A stretch of DNA of 64,000 bases from Actinorugispora endophytica (GCF_004363075.1 NZ_SNYN01000023.1:1-64000), one strand, 5' to 3'; counted from the stretch's first letter, positions 7,763 to 17,210 are shown. Made by a program: numbers and translations. The notes: generated from the sequence alone by a model not told the origin.

Positions 7763-8815
7763 ATGTCCACTACGCCTGACCGCACCCGCGTCCGCCTTTC
7801 CGACATCTCCTCCCGCGCCTACGAGCATCCGGCCGACCGCGGCGCGCTGGTCGCGCTGCGGTCGCTGCGCGGCTTCGACGAGGTGTTCAAGCGCATGTCG
7901 GGCCTGTTCAACGAGCGCGCCCTGCGACTGATGTTCCTGGCCAGCGCGGTACGCGTGAGCGAACGCCAGTTCCCCGACGTCTACGACTACGTCCGCGACG
8001 CCGCCTACACGCTCGACCTCAAGCAGGTACCCGAGCTCTACATCCAGATGAACCCGCAGCCCAACGCCATGGCGATCGGCAGCAACAAGCCGTTCATCGT
8101 CATCACCACCGGCCTGTTCGACCTGCTCGACGCCCAGGAGCAGCGCTTCGTGGTCGGCCACGAGGTGGGGCACATCCTGTCGGGGCACGCCGTGTACCGC
8201 ACGATGCTGCTCGCCCTGATCCGGCTCGCCACCCGGGTCGCCTGGATTCCGCTGGGCTACATCGGCCTGCGCGCGATCGTGGCGGCGCTGGAGGAGTGGT
8301 ACCGCAAGTCGGAGCTGTCCTGCGACCGCGCGGGCCTGCTCGCCGCCCAGGACCCCGACGCGGCCAAGCGCGCCCTGATGAAGATGGCGGGCGGCTCGCG
8401 GCTCGCCGAGATGAACGTCGACGCGTTCCTGGAGCAGGCCAAGGAGTACGACGCCGCCGAGGACGTGCGCGACGGGTTCCTCAAGCTCCTCATCACCCAG
8501 GGGCACACCCACCCGTTCGCCGTGATCCGGCTCGCCGAGCTGGACCGCTGGATCAAGGAGGGCTCCTACCAGCGCGTCCTGAACGGCGACTACCCGCGCC
8601 GCGACACCGACTCCGACACCCGGATCGGCGACGAGGCGCGCAACGCCGCCCGTTCGTACAAGGAGTCGTGGGAGCGCACCTCCGACCCGCTGGTGGGGAC
8701 GCTGCGCGACGTCGCGGGCAGCGCGGCGAGCGCCGGGGGCAAGATCTTCGACACGGTCGCGGACCGCTGGAAGAACGGCTCCGGCAACCGCCGCGACGAC
8801 AACGGGGCCGCCTGA
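7763..8815 (+). CDS. M48-family zinc metallopeptidase
   Basis: This 350-aa protein has the gluzincin motif HEVGH at residues 133-137. A downstream SELSCDRAG segment supplies the third zinc-binding glutamate. Just before it, [21 protein letters not shown] is hydrophobic enough to be a membrane-associated or membrane-spanning helix. This layout fits the HtpX/Ste24-like peptidases found widely in Actinobacteria, which are thought to act in membrane protein quality control. The C-terminal ~60 residues are polar and low in conservation. The ATG lacks a clear Shine-Dalgarno site, so leaderless translation is possible. It is transcribed away from nadD. Confidence 0.85.
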   Translation: MSTTPDRTRVRLSDISSRAYEHPADRGALVALRSLRGFDEVFKRMSGLFNERALRLMFLASAVRVSERQFPDVYDYVRDAAYTLDLKQVPELYIQMNPQPNAMAIGSNKPFIVITTGLFDLLDAQEQRFVVGHEVGHILSGHAVYRTMLLALIRLATRVAWIPLGYIGLRAIVAALEEWYRKSELSCDRAGLLAAQDPDAAKRALMKMAGGSRLAEMNVDAFLEQAKEYDAAEDVRDGFLKLLITQGHTHPFAVIRLAELDRWIKEGSYQRVLNGDYPRRDTDSDTRIGDEARNAARSYKESWERTSDPLVGTLRDVAGSAASAGGKIFDTVADRWKNGSGNRRDDNGAA

Positions 8816-9366
8816 CCCGACCCGTCCCGCGCCCGGTTCCACCGCCCCTGAGCGTCCGGCGGGACCGGGCGCTCCGCTGCGCGGAGGCGGCGGAGTGTTT
8901 TCCCACCTCGGGAGCGGGTAGACGCGCGGAGGCGTACCGGGATCCTTTTCGCATTCAGCAGATCGCGGCGGTGGATTTCCGAGGAAGAAAAGCCGACATA
9001 AGGAAAAACAACCTCGTGGCCGCCCTGTGAGCAACCCCATAGCGGAATACCTCCGGCGATTTCGCGCCCTCGTTCCACTTCGGCTAGAGTTTCGGCCAGC
9101 CTGCCATCCCGGCCTGCAGATTCGCCTCCCAGGACCCTGAGGTCGGCCGGAACAGCCGATCACGGACCTTTTCCGGTCCGACGGGGCCGTTCGGGCCCGG
9201 GAGCGATCGACTTTCTCGGAGAAGCCCGGAATTCCGGGCCGGTGAACCGGCGAACCGATCAGCGGCGCCATGAGAGTAGAAAGCAGGGGCTCGGGTCCGT
9301 CCCCCAAGCGGTCACCGCTCACCACCGGCCCGATGCCCCCGCCACACAACCGCGACGGGGGAACGG
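8816..9366. other. 550-base intergenic region before the glycosyltransferase gene
   Basis: I find no supported gene here. The middle (about 8955-9015) is unusually A-rich for this genome. TAGAGT at 9085-9090 fits the actinobacterial -10 pattern TANNNT but has no clear -35. The final bases before the glycosyltransferase ATG include GACGGGGGAACGG, a weak ribosome binding site. Confidence 0.5.
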
Positions 9367-11352
9367 ATGTCCATAGAGGTAACCGTCATTATTCCAGTCC
9401 ACAACACATCCAAGGGTGTGCTGGACGGGCTGGAGTCGCTTCGCGCGCAGACCATGCCGCGCTCGCGCTTCGAGGTCGTCTACGTCGACGACGGCTCCAC
9501 CGACGACACGGGGGAGATCCTCGACGCCGAACTGGCCGGCGAGGAGAACTTCTCGGTGGTGCACACCGAGAACTCGGGATGGCCGGGCCGTCCCCGCAAC
9601 ATCGGCATGGACCGCGCCCGCGGGGAGTACGTCTTCTTCATGGACGACGACGACCGGCTCGGGGCCGAGGCGCTGGAGCGCCTGGTCGCCAAGGCCCGCG
9701 AGGACTCCGCCGACATCGTCATCGGCCGGATCGCCGGAGTCGGCCGCAAGGCCCCCCGCGAGATCTTCCAGAAGCCGATGTCCGGCGGGACCCTGCGCAA
9801 GAACCACATCCTGCTCACCACTCTGACGGTGCAGAAACTCTTCCGCCTCGGCTTCGTCCGGGAGGCCGGCCTGCGCTTCCCCGAGGGCAAGGTCCGGCTG
9901 GAAGACCACATGTTCATGCTGCCCGCGTACCTGAAGGCGAAGTCCGTCTCGGTCGTGCACGACTACACCTGCTACTACTGGGTGCGGCACAAGGACTTCG
10001 GGAACATCTCGTACCAGCCGCTGGAGCCGGTCGGCTACTTCGACAGCGTCGAGCGGATCATCGACATCATCGAGGCCGAGACCGAGCCCGGCGCGCTCCA
10101 GGACCGCCTGCTCGCGCACTGGTACCGCTCCAAGGTACTGGGCCGGGTGCAGGGCAACTCCTACCTGAAGCAGCCCGAGGAGTCCGCGCGCGAGCTGCAC
10201 TCCGTCATCGCGTCGCTGGTGGAGCGCCGGATCCCCAAACGCCTGGACGCCAAGCTGAACTCCTTCTCCCGGCTGCGCGCCGCCGCGCTCCGGACCGGGC
10301 GGCCCGGACTCGTCCGGCGGATCGCCGTCTTCGAGGCCGACCTCGCGCACTCCACCACGGTGACCGGTTTCCGGTGGGCCGGGGAGAAGCTGCACGTGGA
10401 CGTCGAGAGCACGCTGGTCCGCAAGAGCGACCAGCGCCCGCTGGAGTTCGTGCGCGAGGGCGAGTCGGTGTACTGGGACCTGCCGGGCGAGCTCGCCGAG
10501 GTCGAGTCGGTCCGGGCCGCCGCCGAGATCAGCCCCCAGTTGAAGAAGCTGAACCTGCGAGCGTTCGCGCGCAACTCCGCGATCGGCGCGGACGTGACGG
10601 TCCCGCTCCCGTTCACCCTCGCCGAGGCGCCCGGCAGCACCCCGGACCGCCGCGCCGTCCGCCTCACCGGAAGCGTCGAGATCGACGTCGCGCACGGCAA
10701 CCTGGGCTCGGCCCTCTCGGGGCAGTGGTGGTTCGTCTCCCGGATCGACCTGGCGGGGACCAGCACCGACCACACGCTCGGCCCGTTGCGCCGCCCGGGC
10801 TCCGAGGAGGGGCGGACCCCCGCCTTCGTCCGCCTGGACGACGGGACCTCGGTCCTGGCCAACCCCTCCTACAACGAGAAGGACCACCTGGTGGTCTCGG
10901 TCGACGGCTCCTGGCGGGACCTGGGCGAAGCGGTCCGCGAGGCCCGGAGGTCCACGGTGGTGGCGCGCGACGGCCGGCTCCGGCTGCGCATCCCCCTGGC
11001 GCTGCACGCGGGCGACCAGCGGATCACCATGCCCCTGCGGCTGATCGGCCCCGAAGGCGGCGTCGAGGGGACCGCCAGCGTGCTGACCGAACCGGCCGAC
11101 GACGCCGGCACTCCGCCCGGCGCCGTGCTCTCGGCGGAGCTGACCGGCATCCCCCGCCAGGGCCGCTGGCAGCTGGCGGTGGGCCCCGAGCAGGAGGCCG
11201 TCCCGCTGGGCATCGAGCTGTCCCGCTCCCTCGGCCGCTGGACCGTGGGCGTCCGGCGCCCGCCCCGCGCCCGCGCCCTCGCCCGCCGCGCCTACCAGGG
11301 GCTGCGCCGCCGCGCCGGAAGGGTCCTGCGGAGGATGGGCCTGCGCCGCTGA
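9367..11352 (+). CDS. Family 2 glycosyltransferase, TarS/teichoic-acid type
   Basis: Predicted cytoplasmic or membrane-associated inverting glycosyltransferase of 661 aa. Residues 1-~220 are a GT-A fold: VTVIIPVHNTSKGV, nucleotide-binding VYVDDGSTDD, then FFMDDDDRLG with the DxD metal site. An aromatic segment (YTCYYWVRHKDFGNISY) typical of enzymes that decorate polyol-phosphate wall polymers follows. After a helical linker (~220-325) come two or more beta-sandwich repeats (~330-620), as in wall-teichoic-acid glycosyltransferases where the C-terminal part mediates oligomerisation. The last ~30 residues are arginine-rich and could contact the membrane or acidic polymer. It is convergent with proA. 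The acceptor polymer is inferred from family resemblance only. Confidence 0.82.
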   Translation: MSIEVTVIIPVHNTSKGVLDGLESLRAQTMPRSRFEVVYVDDGSTDDTGEILDAELAGEENFSVVHTENSGWPGRPRNIGMDRARGEYVFFMDDDDRLGAEALERLVAKAREDSADIVIGRIAGVGRKAPREIFQKPMSGGTLRKNHILLTTLTVQKLFRLGFVREAGLRFPEGKVRLEDHMFMLPAYLKAKSVSVVHDYTCYYWVRHKDFGNISYQPLEPVGYFDSVERIIDIIEAETEPGALQDRLLAHWYRSKVLGRVQGNSYLKQPEESARELHSVIASLVERRIPKRLDAKLNSFSRLRAAALRTGRPGLVRRIAVFEADLAHSTTVTGFRWAGEKLHVDVESTLVRKSDQRPLEFVREGESVYWDLPGELAEVESVRAAAEISPQLKKLNLRAFARNSAIGADVTVPLPFTLAEAPGSTPDRRAVRLTGSVEIDVAHGNLGSALSGQWWFVSRIDLAGTSTDHTLGPLRRPGSEEGRTPAFVRLDDGTSVLANPSYNEKDHLVVSVDGSWRDLGEAVREARRSTVVARDGRLRLRIPLALHAGDQRITMPLRLIGPEGGVEGTASVLTEPADDAGTPPGAVLSAELTGIPRQGRWQLAVGPEQEAVPLGIELSRSLGRWTVGVRRPPRARALARRAYQGLRRRAGRVLRRMGLRR

Positions 11353-11375
11353 CATCCCGCGCCCGCGATGGTCTT

Positions 11376-11468
11376 GGGCTTTCTGCCCGTTCCGGGGCCT
11401 GAAAGGGCAGAAAGCCCATGATCGTCGCGGGCGGGCCGCCGAACCACCTCCGCGCCGGAGACTCCCTA
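11376..11468 (-). repeat. Dispersed 3'-end repeat module, copy B, between convergent genes
   Basis: The hairpin GGGCTTTCTGCCC (11376-11388) and GGGCAGAAAGCCC (11405-11417) is a perfect 13-bp stem. Reading the minus strand from the proA TAG (11466-11468), the tail GGAGTCTCCGGCGCGGAGG closely matches copies A and D. It can terminate both proA and the convergent glycosyltransferase gene. Confidence 0.75.
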
Positions 11469-12722
11469 GCGGACGTGCCCCTCGCCGGTGACCACGTACT
11501 TCGTGGAGGTCATCTCCGGCAGTCCCATGGGGCCGCGGGCGTGCAGCTTCTGGGTGGAGATCCCGATCTCCGCGCCGAAGCCGAACTCGCCGCCGTCGGT
11601 GAAGCGGGTGGAGGCGTTGACCATGACGGCCGCCGAGTCCACGCGGGAGACGAAGCGGCGCGCGGCGGACTGCGAGTCCGTCACGATGGCCTCGGTGTGC
11701 GACGAGGAGTAGGCCCGGATGTGCGCCACGGCCTCGTCGAGGGAGTCCACGACGCGCGCGGCCAGGTCCAGGGACAGGTACTCGGTGGTCCAGTCCTCCT
11801 CGGTGGCCGCCACGACCGCGTCGTCGTAGCCGCGCACCCGCTCGTCCCCGTGCACGGTGACCCCGGCCTCCTTGAGCGCGGCCAGCGCCCGGGGCAGGAA
11901 GGCGTCGGCGACCCCCGCGTGCACCAGCAGGGTCTCGGCGGTGTTGCACACCGAGCACCGCTGGACCTTGCTGTTCATCGTGATGGCCAGCGCGCGGTCC
12001 AGGTCGGCGGCCTCGTCCACGTAGACGTGGCAGTTGCCGGTGCCGGTCTCGATGACGGGCACGGTGGACTCGTTCACCACGGTCTGGATGAGCGAGGCGC
12101 CGCCGCGCGGGATCAGCACGTCCACCAGGCCGCGCGCCCGCATCAGGTGCTTGACGGAGTCGCGGCTCAGGCCCGGCACCATCTGGACCGCGTCCACGGG
12201 GACCTCGGTGCCCTCCAGCGCGCCCCGGATCACGTCGGTGATGACCGTGTTGGAGGAGTACGCCGAGGAGGAGCCGCGCAGCAGGGCCGCGTTGCCGCTC
12301 TTGAGGCACAGGGCAGCGGCGTCGACGGTGACGTTGGGGCGGCCCTCGTAGATGATGCCGATGACCCCGAGCGGGACCCGGACCTGGCGCACCTCCAGCC
12401 CGTTGGGCAGCACGTTGCCGCGCACGACCTCGCCGACCGGGTCGGGGAGCTCGGTGACCTCGCGGACGGCGTCCGCGATCGCGCCGACGCGCTCGGCGGT
12501 GAGGGTGAGGCGGTCGATCATGGCCTCGCTGGTGCCGTTCTCCCGCGCCTTGGCGGTGTCCTCGGCGTTGGCCTTGACGATCTCGTCGGCGCGTGCCACG
12601 AGGGCGTCGGCGACGGCCAGCAGCGCGGCGTCCTTGGCGGCCCGCGTGAGCGGGGCGAGGTCGGCAGCGGCATCCCGGGCGCGCTCGGCGACCTCGCGGA
12701 CGTCCCGCTCGATGTCAGTCAT
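11466..12722 (-). CDS. proA: Glutamate-5-semialdehyde dehydrogenase (gamma-glutamyl phosphate reductase)
   Basis: ProA performs the second step of proline synthesis, reducing gamma-glutamyl phosphate to glutamate-5-semialdehyde with NADPH. The 418-aa protein is full length. Signatures are the NAD(P)-fold segment [33 protein letters not shown], the catalytic cysteine region [15 protein letters not shown] and the C-terminal [20 protein letters not shown]. It is separated from proB by about 3.3 kb of accessory and decayed genes, although the two are often adjacent. The ATG at 12722 follows a weak AGAGACACC site. Confidence 0.95.
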   Translation of the reverse strand: MTDIERDVREVAERARDAAADLAPLTRAAKDAALLAVADALVARADEIVKANAEDTAKARENGTSEAMIDRLTLTAERVGAIADAVREVTELPDPVGEVVRGNVLPNGLEVRQVRVPLGVIGIIYEGRPNVTVDAAALCLKSGNAALLRGSSSAYSSNTVITDVIRGALEGTEVPVDAVQMVPGLSRDSVKHLMRARGLVDVLIPRGGASLIQTVVNESTVPVIETGTGNCHVYVDEAADLDRALAITMNSKVQRCSVCNTAETLLVHAGVADAFLPRALAALKEAGVTVHGDERVRGYDDAVVAATEEDWTTEYLSLDLAARVVDSLDEAVAHIRAYSSSHTEAIVTDSQSAARRFVSRVDSAAVMVNASTRFTDGGEFGFGAEIGISTQKLHARGPMGLPEMTSTKYVVTGEGHVR

Positions 12723-12746
12723 GGTGGTGTCTCTGCTTTCTGGTAG

Positions 12747-12932
12747 TTACTCGTCGAAGGCGTCCGTCTGGACGGCACGGGTGAACGCTGTCCATTCTGC
12801 CGCCTGGAAGGGCAGGTGTCCCAGCTCGGGGTGCTTGGAGTCCCGAAGCGCGGCCCCTGCGGGGAGGTCCGCGACCTCGACGCAGTTGTCGCCACCTGAT
12901 GAGTAGGAGGACTTGCGGAAAGTCAGGATCAT
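12747..12932 (-). CDS. DUF397 domain protein
   Basis: This 61-aa protein starts with FRKSSYSSGGDNCVEVADL and ends with HLPFQAAEWTAFTRAV, the two conserved ends of DUF397. These short actinobacterial proteins are usually encoded directly downstream of Scr1-type helix-turn-helix (DUF5753) regulators, and the pairs are thought to act together in developmental control, possibly like a toxin-antitoxin or anti-regulator pair. Its ATG overlaps the stop of the upstream regulator by 4 bases (ATGA), so it was translationally coupled to a gene that is now 5'-truncated. The DUF397 frame itself is intact. Confidence 0.88.
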   Translation of the reverse strand: MILTFRKSSYSSGGDNCVEVADLPAGAALRDSKHPELGHLPFQAAEWTAFTRAVQTDAFDE

Positions 12933-13467
12933 GAGTCGGCCCGTCTGTCGTGTCCATCGGCGATGGAGCTGATGAGAGCAAGGGATGGCTCCGGCCCCAG
13001 CGCCAGGTTCAGCAATGCGTCGGATATCAGCGCATGCCGGTCGAAGTAGGCGGAATCCTCTACATAGAGGGCTTCCAACCCAGTGGGGATAGAGACGATT
13101 CCAGGCTCGGGACGGGGAAAGTCGAACAGGGTGAAGGCTCCGTCCATCGCCGTGTGCGCCCCGGTCTCATCGGAAACCACAAGAACCGTCACCTTGTAGT
13201 GCGCTGCCATTCCCATCAAGAAACGCAGCTGGGCAGCCATGACCTCGTGTGAACCGACGACCTTGCGCAACGCGGCCTCATCGATCACCGCGGTCAGGTT
13301 CGGTCCTCGGGGAGCGTCCAGTACCTGCCGTCGAAGCATCCTGGATTCGGCCTTGCGGTCGATATCGGCGAGGGAAACGATCTGACTGGCCCGGGAGACG
13401 GCCGCCGCATAGTCCGGAGTTTGAAGCAGCCCTGGAATCAACACCACCTCATAGGTCCTGATCCGAG
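12929..13467 (-). pseudogene. 5'-truncated Scr1/DUF5753 helix-turn-helix regulator
   Basis: The frame encodes the C-terminal DUF5753 domain: IRTYEVVLIPGLLQTPDYAA, then an R-x-x-Q/R-VL cluster, VIDEAALRKVVG, LRFLMGMAAHYKVTVLV and the GAHTAMDGAFTLFDF block. Full members begin with an ~80-residue HTH_31 DNA-binding domain. Here the sequence upstream of the conserved IRTYE is instead the dispersed repeat copy C, starting at about 13468, and no helix-turn-helix can be found on its far side. The frame runs on into the repeat (to an ATG at 13555) but those residues are repeat-encoded. The domain could still be made, but DNA binding should be lost. Confidence 0.75.
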
Positions 13468-13623
13468 GCGGGCGGGGCCGGAGGCCCGCGCATAACCGCC
13501 GGATGTCCGTGACGCGGCGGTTCGAGGGCCGGTCCCGCCCTCCCGGAACGATCATGGGCTTTCCGCCCTTCCCGGCCCTGAAACGGGCAGAAAGCCCAAG
13601 ACCGTCAACAAAACCACCGGTGG
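13468..13623 (-). repeat. Dispersed repeat module, copy C, at the breakpoint of the regulator gene
   Basis: From GCGGGCGGGGCCGGAGGC through GGATGTCCGTGACGCGGCGG to the hairpin (13556-13568 with 13585-13597) this matches copy A with few differences. After the hairpin, CGTCAACAAAACCACCGGTG (13604-13623) is shared with copy D, not with A. The tail present beside stop codons in copies A, B and D is missing here. Confidence 0.75.
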
Positions 13624-13749
13624 CAGACGCCAGCCGAGCAGATCGTCACCGCCTCCGGGCTCCCCACAACCCCACTGGAAACCACGAGTGTGGACTGCGC
13701 CCTGTCACTTCCGAGGCTTCAAGCACTGGCTGCCCTGGACCGCCTCTGA

Positions 13750-14286
13750 CGGGCTGGAGCAGAACAGAACACTGTTCTCTCCATTTCCACCGGGAGAACC
13801 GGATACGTCAACGCGGGCCCTCTTCGCTCCCTGGTTTCCCTGGCCGGCAACCACTCCGAGTCCCCTGGGGAGAGTTGGACGCGCTGTCTGATCGTCGATG
13901 CCGGGCTTCCTCCACCCGCCCTGCAAATCCCCGTCCACCTGCCAGGGTGGGGTGACGTCCGGCTGGACATGGGGTATCCGAACCTGCGCCAGGCCGTGGA
14001 GTACGACGGACGAGAGCACCACGGGTCACCTGCCGACATGACCCGTGACCGCGATCGCCGGCGGTGTCTCGCGGACGCAGGATGGAACGTGCTGGTCGTG
14101 AGAGGTCGATCGGTCTTGGTCGACCCCGTGCCCTTCCTCCGACAGCTCGCGTCCCGCCTGTGGAATCGCGGCTGGCATCCGGACTCAGGGCGGGCGGCGA
14201 TGATCCGCAGGCGGACGAACTACATTGGCATGTGCTTTCGGAGAGCCCGAGAAGCGCGCTCGGCCGACTCTTCGGCGGCCTGGTGA
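13750..14286 (+). pseudogene. Remnant of an endonuclease-like (DUF559/AbiEi-type) protein
   Basis: The open frame encodes CLIVDAGLPPPALQIPVHLP, then DVRLDMGYPNLRQAVEYDGR and EHHGSPADMTRDRDRRRCLA, then DAGWNVLVVRGRSVL. This is the C-terminal half of the common actinobacterial protein with a PD-(D/E)XK-like DUF559 fold (E-Y-D-G-x-x-H core). The expected N-terminal ~150 residues are missing: a TGA closes the frame at 13747-13749 and no start or ribosome binding site lies nearby. It borders repeat copy C and the truncated regulator, so the whole 12.9-14.3 kb zone looks like a site of rearrangement. Confidence 0.6.
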
Positions 14287-14321
14287 CAAGAACGCCCTTT
14301 CACCCTCGGCGGGGATCCGGG

Positions 14322-14924
14322 TCATTCCCCGTTGCGCAGGTCCTTCGGCGGGGTCCGGGTGTGGGTGATCTCGGTGAAGCGGACGGTGCTGCCCTCCCCG
14401 GTCGGGGACTGGGCGAGGAAGCCGACGCGCGCCGGGCCCTTCAGGGCGAAGTAGCGGATCAGGTGCCAGAAGCCGTCGCCGGTGTCGGCGTGGAAGGCGA
14501 AGGCGGTGCCGGTGCGGGTGACGCGCAGCCGGACGCCGTCGGGGTCGACGGTGAAGGAGTTGCAGTCGTCGGAGACCCCGTCGCGGGTCACCACCGACAC
14601 GATGGTCGGCCTGCCCTGCGGGGACAGCTCCAGGCACAGCTTCGCGGAGTTCCCGTCGTCGACGTGGACGAACAGCACCCCGGCGTCGTAGGTGGCTCCG
14701 AAGTCGAGCGCGACCCGCGCGCTGAGGGTGAAGTCGCCGTCGAGGGCCGCCACCAGGGCCGGGGCGTTCGCCACCCGGTCCGGACCGCCCGGGTCGCCGA
14801 ACAGGTCGGTCCGGGGCCCGGCGGTGACGGTGACCCGGTCGGGTCCTTCGACCCGGTGGCCGGCCGGGGCGACCAGCCAGCGCAGCGGCGCCGGAACGGC
14901 GGGGATCTCGACCGGGTCGGTCAT
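14322..14924 (-). CDS. DUF1349 domain protein (concanavalin-like lectin/glucanase fold)
   Basis: This 200-aa protein fits the DUF1349 family, which adopts a concanavalin A-like jelly roll and is related to yeast regulator YcjM/Ree1-like proteins. Typical blocks are DFTLSARVALDFGATYDAG, VLFVHVDDGNSAKLCLE, VVTRDGVSDDCNSF and a closing VGFLAQSPTGEGSTVRF. No signal peptide is present, so it is cytoplasmic. The ATG at 14924 has GAGGAG 7 bases upstream; an earlier in-frame ATG at 14963 lacks one. It is the second of two accessory genes between proA and proB, read from the minus strand. Activity is unknown; sugar binding is inferred from the fold. Confidence 0.8.
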   Translation of the reverse strand: MTDPVEIPAVPAPLRWLVAPAGHRVEGPDRVTVTAGPRTDLFGDPGGPDRVANAPALVAALDGDFTLSARVALDFGATYDAGVLFVHVDDGNSAKLCLELSPQGRPTIVSVVTRDGVSDDCNSFTVDPDGVRLRVTRTGTAFAFHADTGDGFWHLIRYFALKGPARVGFLAQSPTGEGSTVRFTEITHTRTPPKDLRNGE

Positions 14925-15045
14925 CGGGGGCTCCTCAAACGTGGTCCGGGACTCTGAGATCATCGACCACCACCCCCCGGAAGCACAAGACCGCCTGCCC
15001 TCGGTGACTCTCCCGGGCGGTCCTGGCCTTTCCGGCGCCCGAGGG

Positions 15046-15909
15046 TCAGCAGTACTCGTAGACGTGGTCCGGGTGGCCGGAGTCCACCAGGTCGCGGTCG
15101 CGCAGGATCGTGGACGCGGGGGTGTCCGGGTCCTCGCAGACGTCGGGGAAGGGATCCTTCAGGTTGTCGGTGTACTCGATGTTCAGGACGCGGCCGTCGT
15201 AGGCGTCGGTGTACTCCCCGCACTCGTCGTACTGGGCGCACTCCTCGGAGACCGCGAAGTCGAACCCGACCTCGTCGCGGCCCCGGTCCACCACCTCCGA
15301 GGCGTTCTTCTGCGCGATGGCCAGGCCCTCGGCGTGGGCGGTCCCGGCGTACAGCGCAGCGGTCGCCATGTTGTCGTCCTCGGAGAGCAGCCCGTCGGTG
15401 CGGTCGAAGGAGTCGAGGTTGTCGAGCTCGACGGCGTCGAACCCCGCGTCCGCGCACCCGGTGATGACCTCGCCGATGATCTCGCCGACGCGCTCGCGCT
15501 TCTCCTCGGTCGAGGTGTCCAGGTACATCTCGTCCGGCCACTCGGGGTCGGAGACGACGTCGCCGTCGTCGTCGCGCAGGACCAGGTCCTCCTCCAACCA
15601 GAGGTCCCCCTCCCCCGGCTGGGTCTGGAACCCGTTGACGTAGCAGATGGAGTACAGGCCCTCGACCGGTTCGCCCGTGCTGTCGCGGACGACCACGGTG
15701 ACCCCCTCGGGCGGGTCGTAGTCACCGCCCAGCTGGTAGTCGAAGCGGGCGCCGACCGGCGGCAGGGCGGGGTCCTCGCTCCCCGCGCCGGAAAGCTCGG
15801 CGCTCTCCTGGCCTCCGGGCGCGCACGCCCCGAGCGCGAGGACCGCGCCGAACACCGCCGTGGCCGTGGTCACCGAACGTCGTCTGATGGTGCGGATCTC
15901 GTCTCTCAC
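15046..15909 (-). CDS. Lipoprotein glycoside hydrolase, GH114-like endo-alpha-1,4-polygalactosaminidase
   Basis: The N-terminus has a signal sequence ending in the lipobox VLALGAC, so the 287-aa protein is probably a surface lipoprotein. The catalytic part is a TIM-barrel of the GH114/TM1410 family: VEGLYSICYVNGFQ at strand 1, the conserved W-P-D-E-x-Y-L-D block, FDAVELDNLDSF carrying the acidic E-x-D-N motif, and AIAQKNASEVV. Related enzymes cleave galactosamine-containing exopolysaccharides, as in fungal pellicles and biofilms. The start is GTG with no obvious ribosome binding site. The perfect hairpin at 15949-16004 separates it from proB, so it has its own promoter. Substrate is inferred from family. 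Confidence 0.8.
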   Translation of the reverse strand: MRDEIRTIRRRSVTTATAVFGAVLALGACAPGGQESAELSGAGSEDPALPPVGARFDYQLGGDYDPPEGVTVVVRDSTGEPVEGLYSICYVNGFQTQPGEGDLWLEEDLVLRDDDGDVVSDPEWPDEMYLDTSTEEKRERVGEIIGEVITGCADAGFDAVELDNLDSFDRTDGLLSEDDNMATAALYAGTAHAEGLAIAQKNASEVVDRGRDEVGFDFAVSEECAQYDECGEYTDAYDGRVLNIEYTDNLKDPFPDVCEDPDTPASTILRDRDLVDSGHPDHVYEYC

Positions 15910-15948
15910 CGGAACAGAGTAGCGAGACCGTTGTTCGTTCTCCCCGCT

Positions 15949-16004
15949 GATCTTGACCTTTTCGGGGTCTCAACCGCCTCCGAGACCCCGAAAAGGTCAA
16001 GATC
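15949..16004. terminator. Perfect 23-bp stem hairpin downstream of proB
   Basis: Left arm 15949-15971 begins GATCTTGACCTTTTCGGG; right arm 15982-16004 is its exact complement; the loop is AACCGCCTCC. Outside the stem, CTCCCCGCT and GGCGAGGAG extend pairing imperfectly. It lies 35 bases past the proB stop and 40 bases before the GH114 start. Confidence 0.75.
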
Positions 16005-16039
16005 GGCGAGGAGAACCACCGCGGACCCGGGCTCGACGG

Positions 16040-17176
16040 CTAGAGCACCACCAGGTCGTCGCGGTGCACGATCTCGCGTCTGTACTCCGAGCCCAGTTCG
16101 CGGGCGAGCCAGCGGGTGGAGCGGCCCATCAGGTCGGGGATCTCGGCGGAGTCGTAGTTGACCAGGCCGCGCGCCACGGTGTTGCCCTCCTCGTCGCGCA
16201 GGTCCACCGGATCGCCCGCGCTGAACTCGCCCTCCACCTTGACCACCCCCGCCGGGAGCAGGGAGGCCTTCTTCGCGACCACCGCGCGCACCGCGCCCGG
16301 GTCCAGGACGACGCTGCCCCGTCCGGCGGTGGCGTGGGCCAGCCAGAGCTGGCGGCTGGAGGGGCGCCGGTGCCCTGCCGGGGCGAAGAACGTGCCGACC
16401 GGCGCGCCCTCCAGCGCTGCGCGCGCGTTGGCGGCCGAGGTCAGGACCGTGGACACGCCCGCCTCGGTGGCGATGCGCGCCGACTCGACCTTGGTGACCA
16501 TGCCGCCGGTTCCGACCCCCCTGCGCCCCGTGCTCGCGACGTCCACCCCGACCAGGTCGTCGGGGCCGTCGACCCGGGCGATCCTGCTGGAGCCGGGCAG
16601 GCTCGGGTTCCCGTCGTAGAGCGCGTCCACGTCCGAGAGCAGCAGCAGCGCGTCCGCCCGGAGCAGGTGCGCGACCAGGGCGGCGAGCCGGTCGTTGTCG
16701 CCGAACCGGATCTCGTGCGTGGCGACCGTGTCGTTCTCGTTCACGATCGGCACCGCGCCGATCTCCAGCAGGCGGATCAGGGTGCGCTGGGCGTTGCGGT
16801 ACTGCGCCCGGCGCATCAGGTCCTCCACGGTCAGCAGGACCTGCGCCGCGGTCAGCGAGTGCCGGGCGAACTCCGCGGTGTACCTGGCCAGCAGCAGGCC
16901 CTGGCCGACGCTGGCCGCGGCCTGCTGGGTGGCCAGGTCACGCGGGCGCCGGGCCAGCCCCAGCGGGGCCAGGCCGGCGGCGACCGCGCCGGAGGACACC
17001 AGCACGACCTCGATCCCGGCCCCGCGGCGCTCGGCCAGCACGCCGGCCAGCTCCGCCATCCGGTCGTGGTCGATGCCGCCCTCCGGGGTGGTCAACGAGG
17101 ACGACCCCACCTTGACCACGATCCGTCGAGCTCCGATGATCGCCGAACGCGCCTGCTCGACGCCTTCGCTGCCCAC
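16040..17176 (-). CDS. proB: Glutamate 5-kinase
   Basis: ProB phosphorylates glutamate to gamma-glutamyl phosphate, the first and feedback-inhibited step of proline synthesis. The 378-aa protein has the amino-acid kinase domain (IVVKVGSSSLTTP, VVLVSSGAVAAG, PIVNENDTVAT, FGDNDRLAALVA, GTGGMVTKVESARIA). Its C-terminal PUA domain, from about residue 285, includes GSVVLDPGAVRAVV and ends HRDDLVVL. The GTG at 17176 is chosen because GGAAAGGA lies just upstream and the kinase core starts 18 residues in. It follows obgE by 34 bases and is probably in the same transcript. Confidence 0.95.
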   Translation of the reverse strand: MGSEGVEQARSAIIGARRIVVKVGSSSLTTPEGGIDHDRMAELAGVLAERRGAGIEVVLVSSGAVAAGLAPLGLARRPRDLATQQAAASVGQGLLLARYTAEFARHSLTAAQVLLTVEDLMRRAQYRNAQRTLIRLLEIGAVPIVNENDTVATHEIRFGDNDRLAALVAHLLRADALLLLSDVDALYDGNPSLPGSSRIARVDGPDDLVGVDVASTGRRGVGTGGMVTKVESARIATEAGVSTVLTSAANARAALEGAPVGTFFAPAGHRRPSSRQLWLAHATAGRGSVVLDPGAVRAVVAKKASLLPAGVVKVEGEFSAGDPVDLRDEEGNTVARGLVNYDSAEIPDLMGRSTRWLARELGSEYRREIVHRDDLVVL

Positions 17177-17210
17177 TTCGGTTGTCCTTTCCACGAGCGC
17201 GGAGGGGTGG

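Noticed and set aside
13503-13955. Plus-strand open frame across repeat copy C and the following region
   Set aside because: Its residues come from the repeat and then a frame different from the one encoding the endonuclease-like remnant; no homology or start site supports it.
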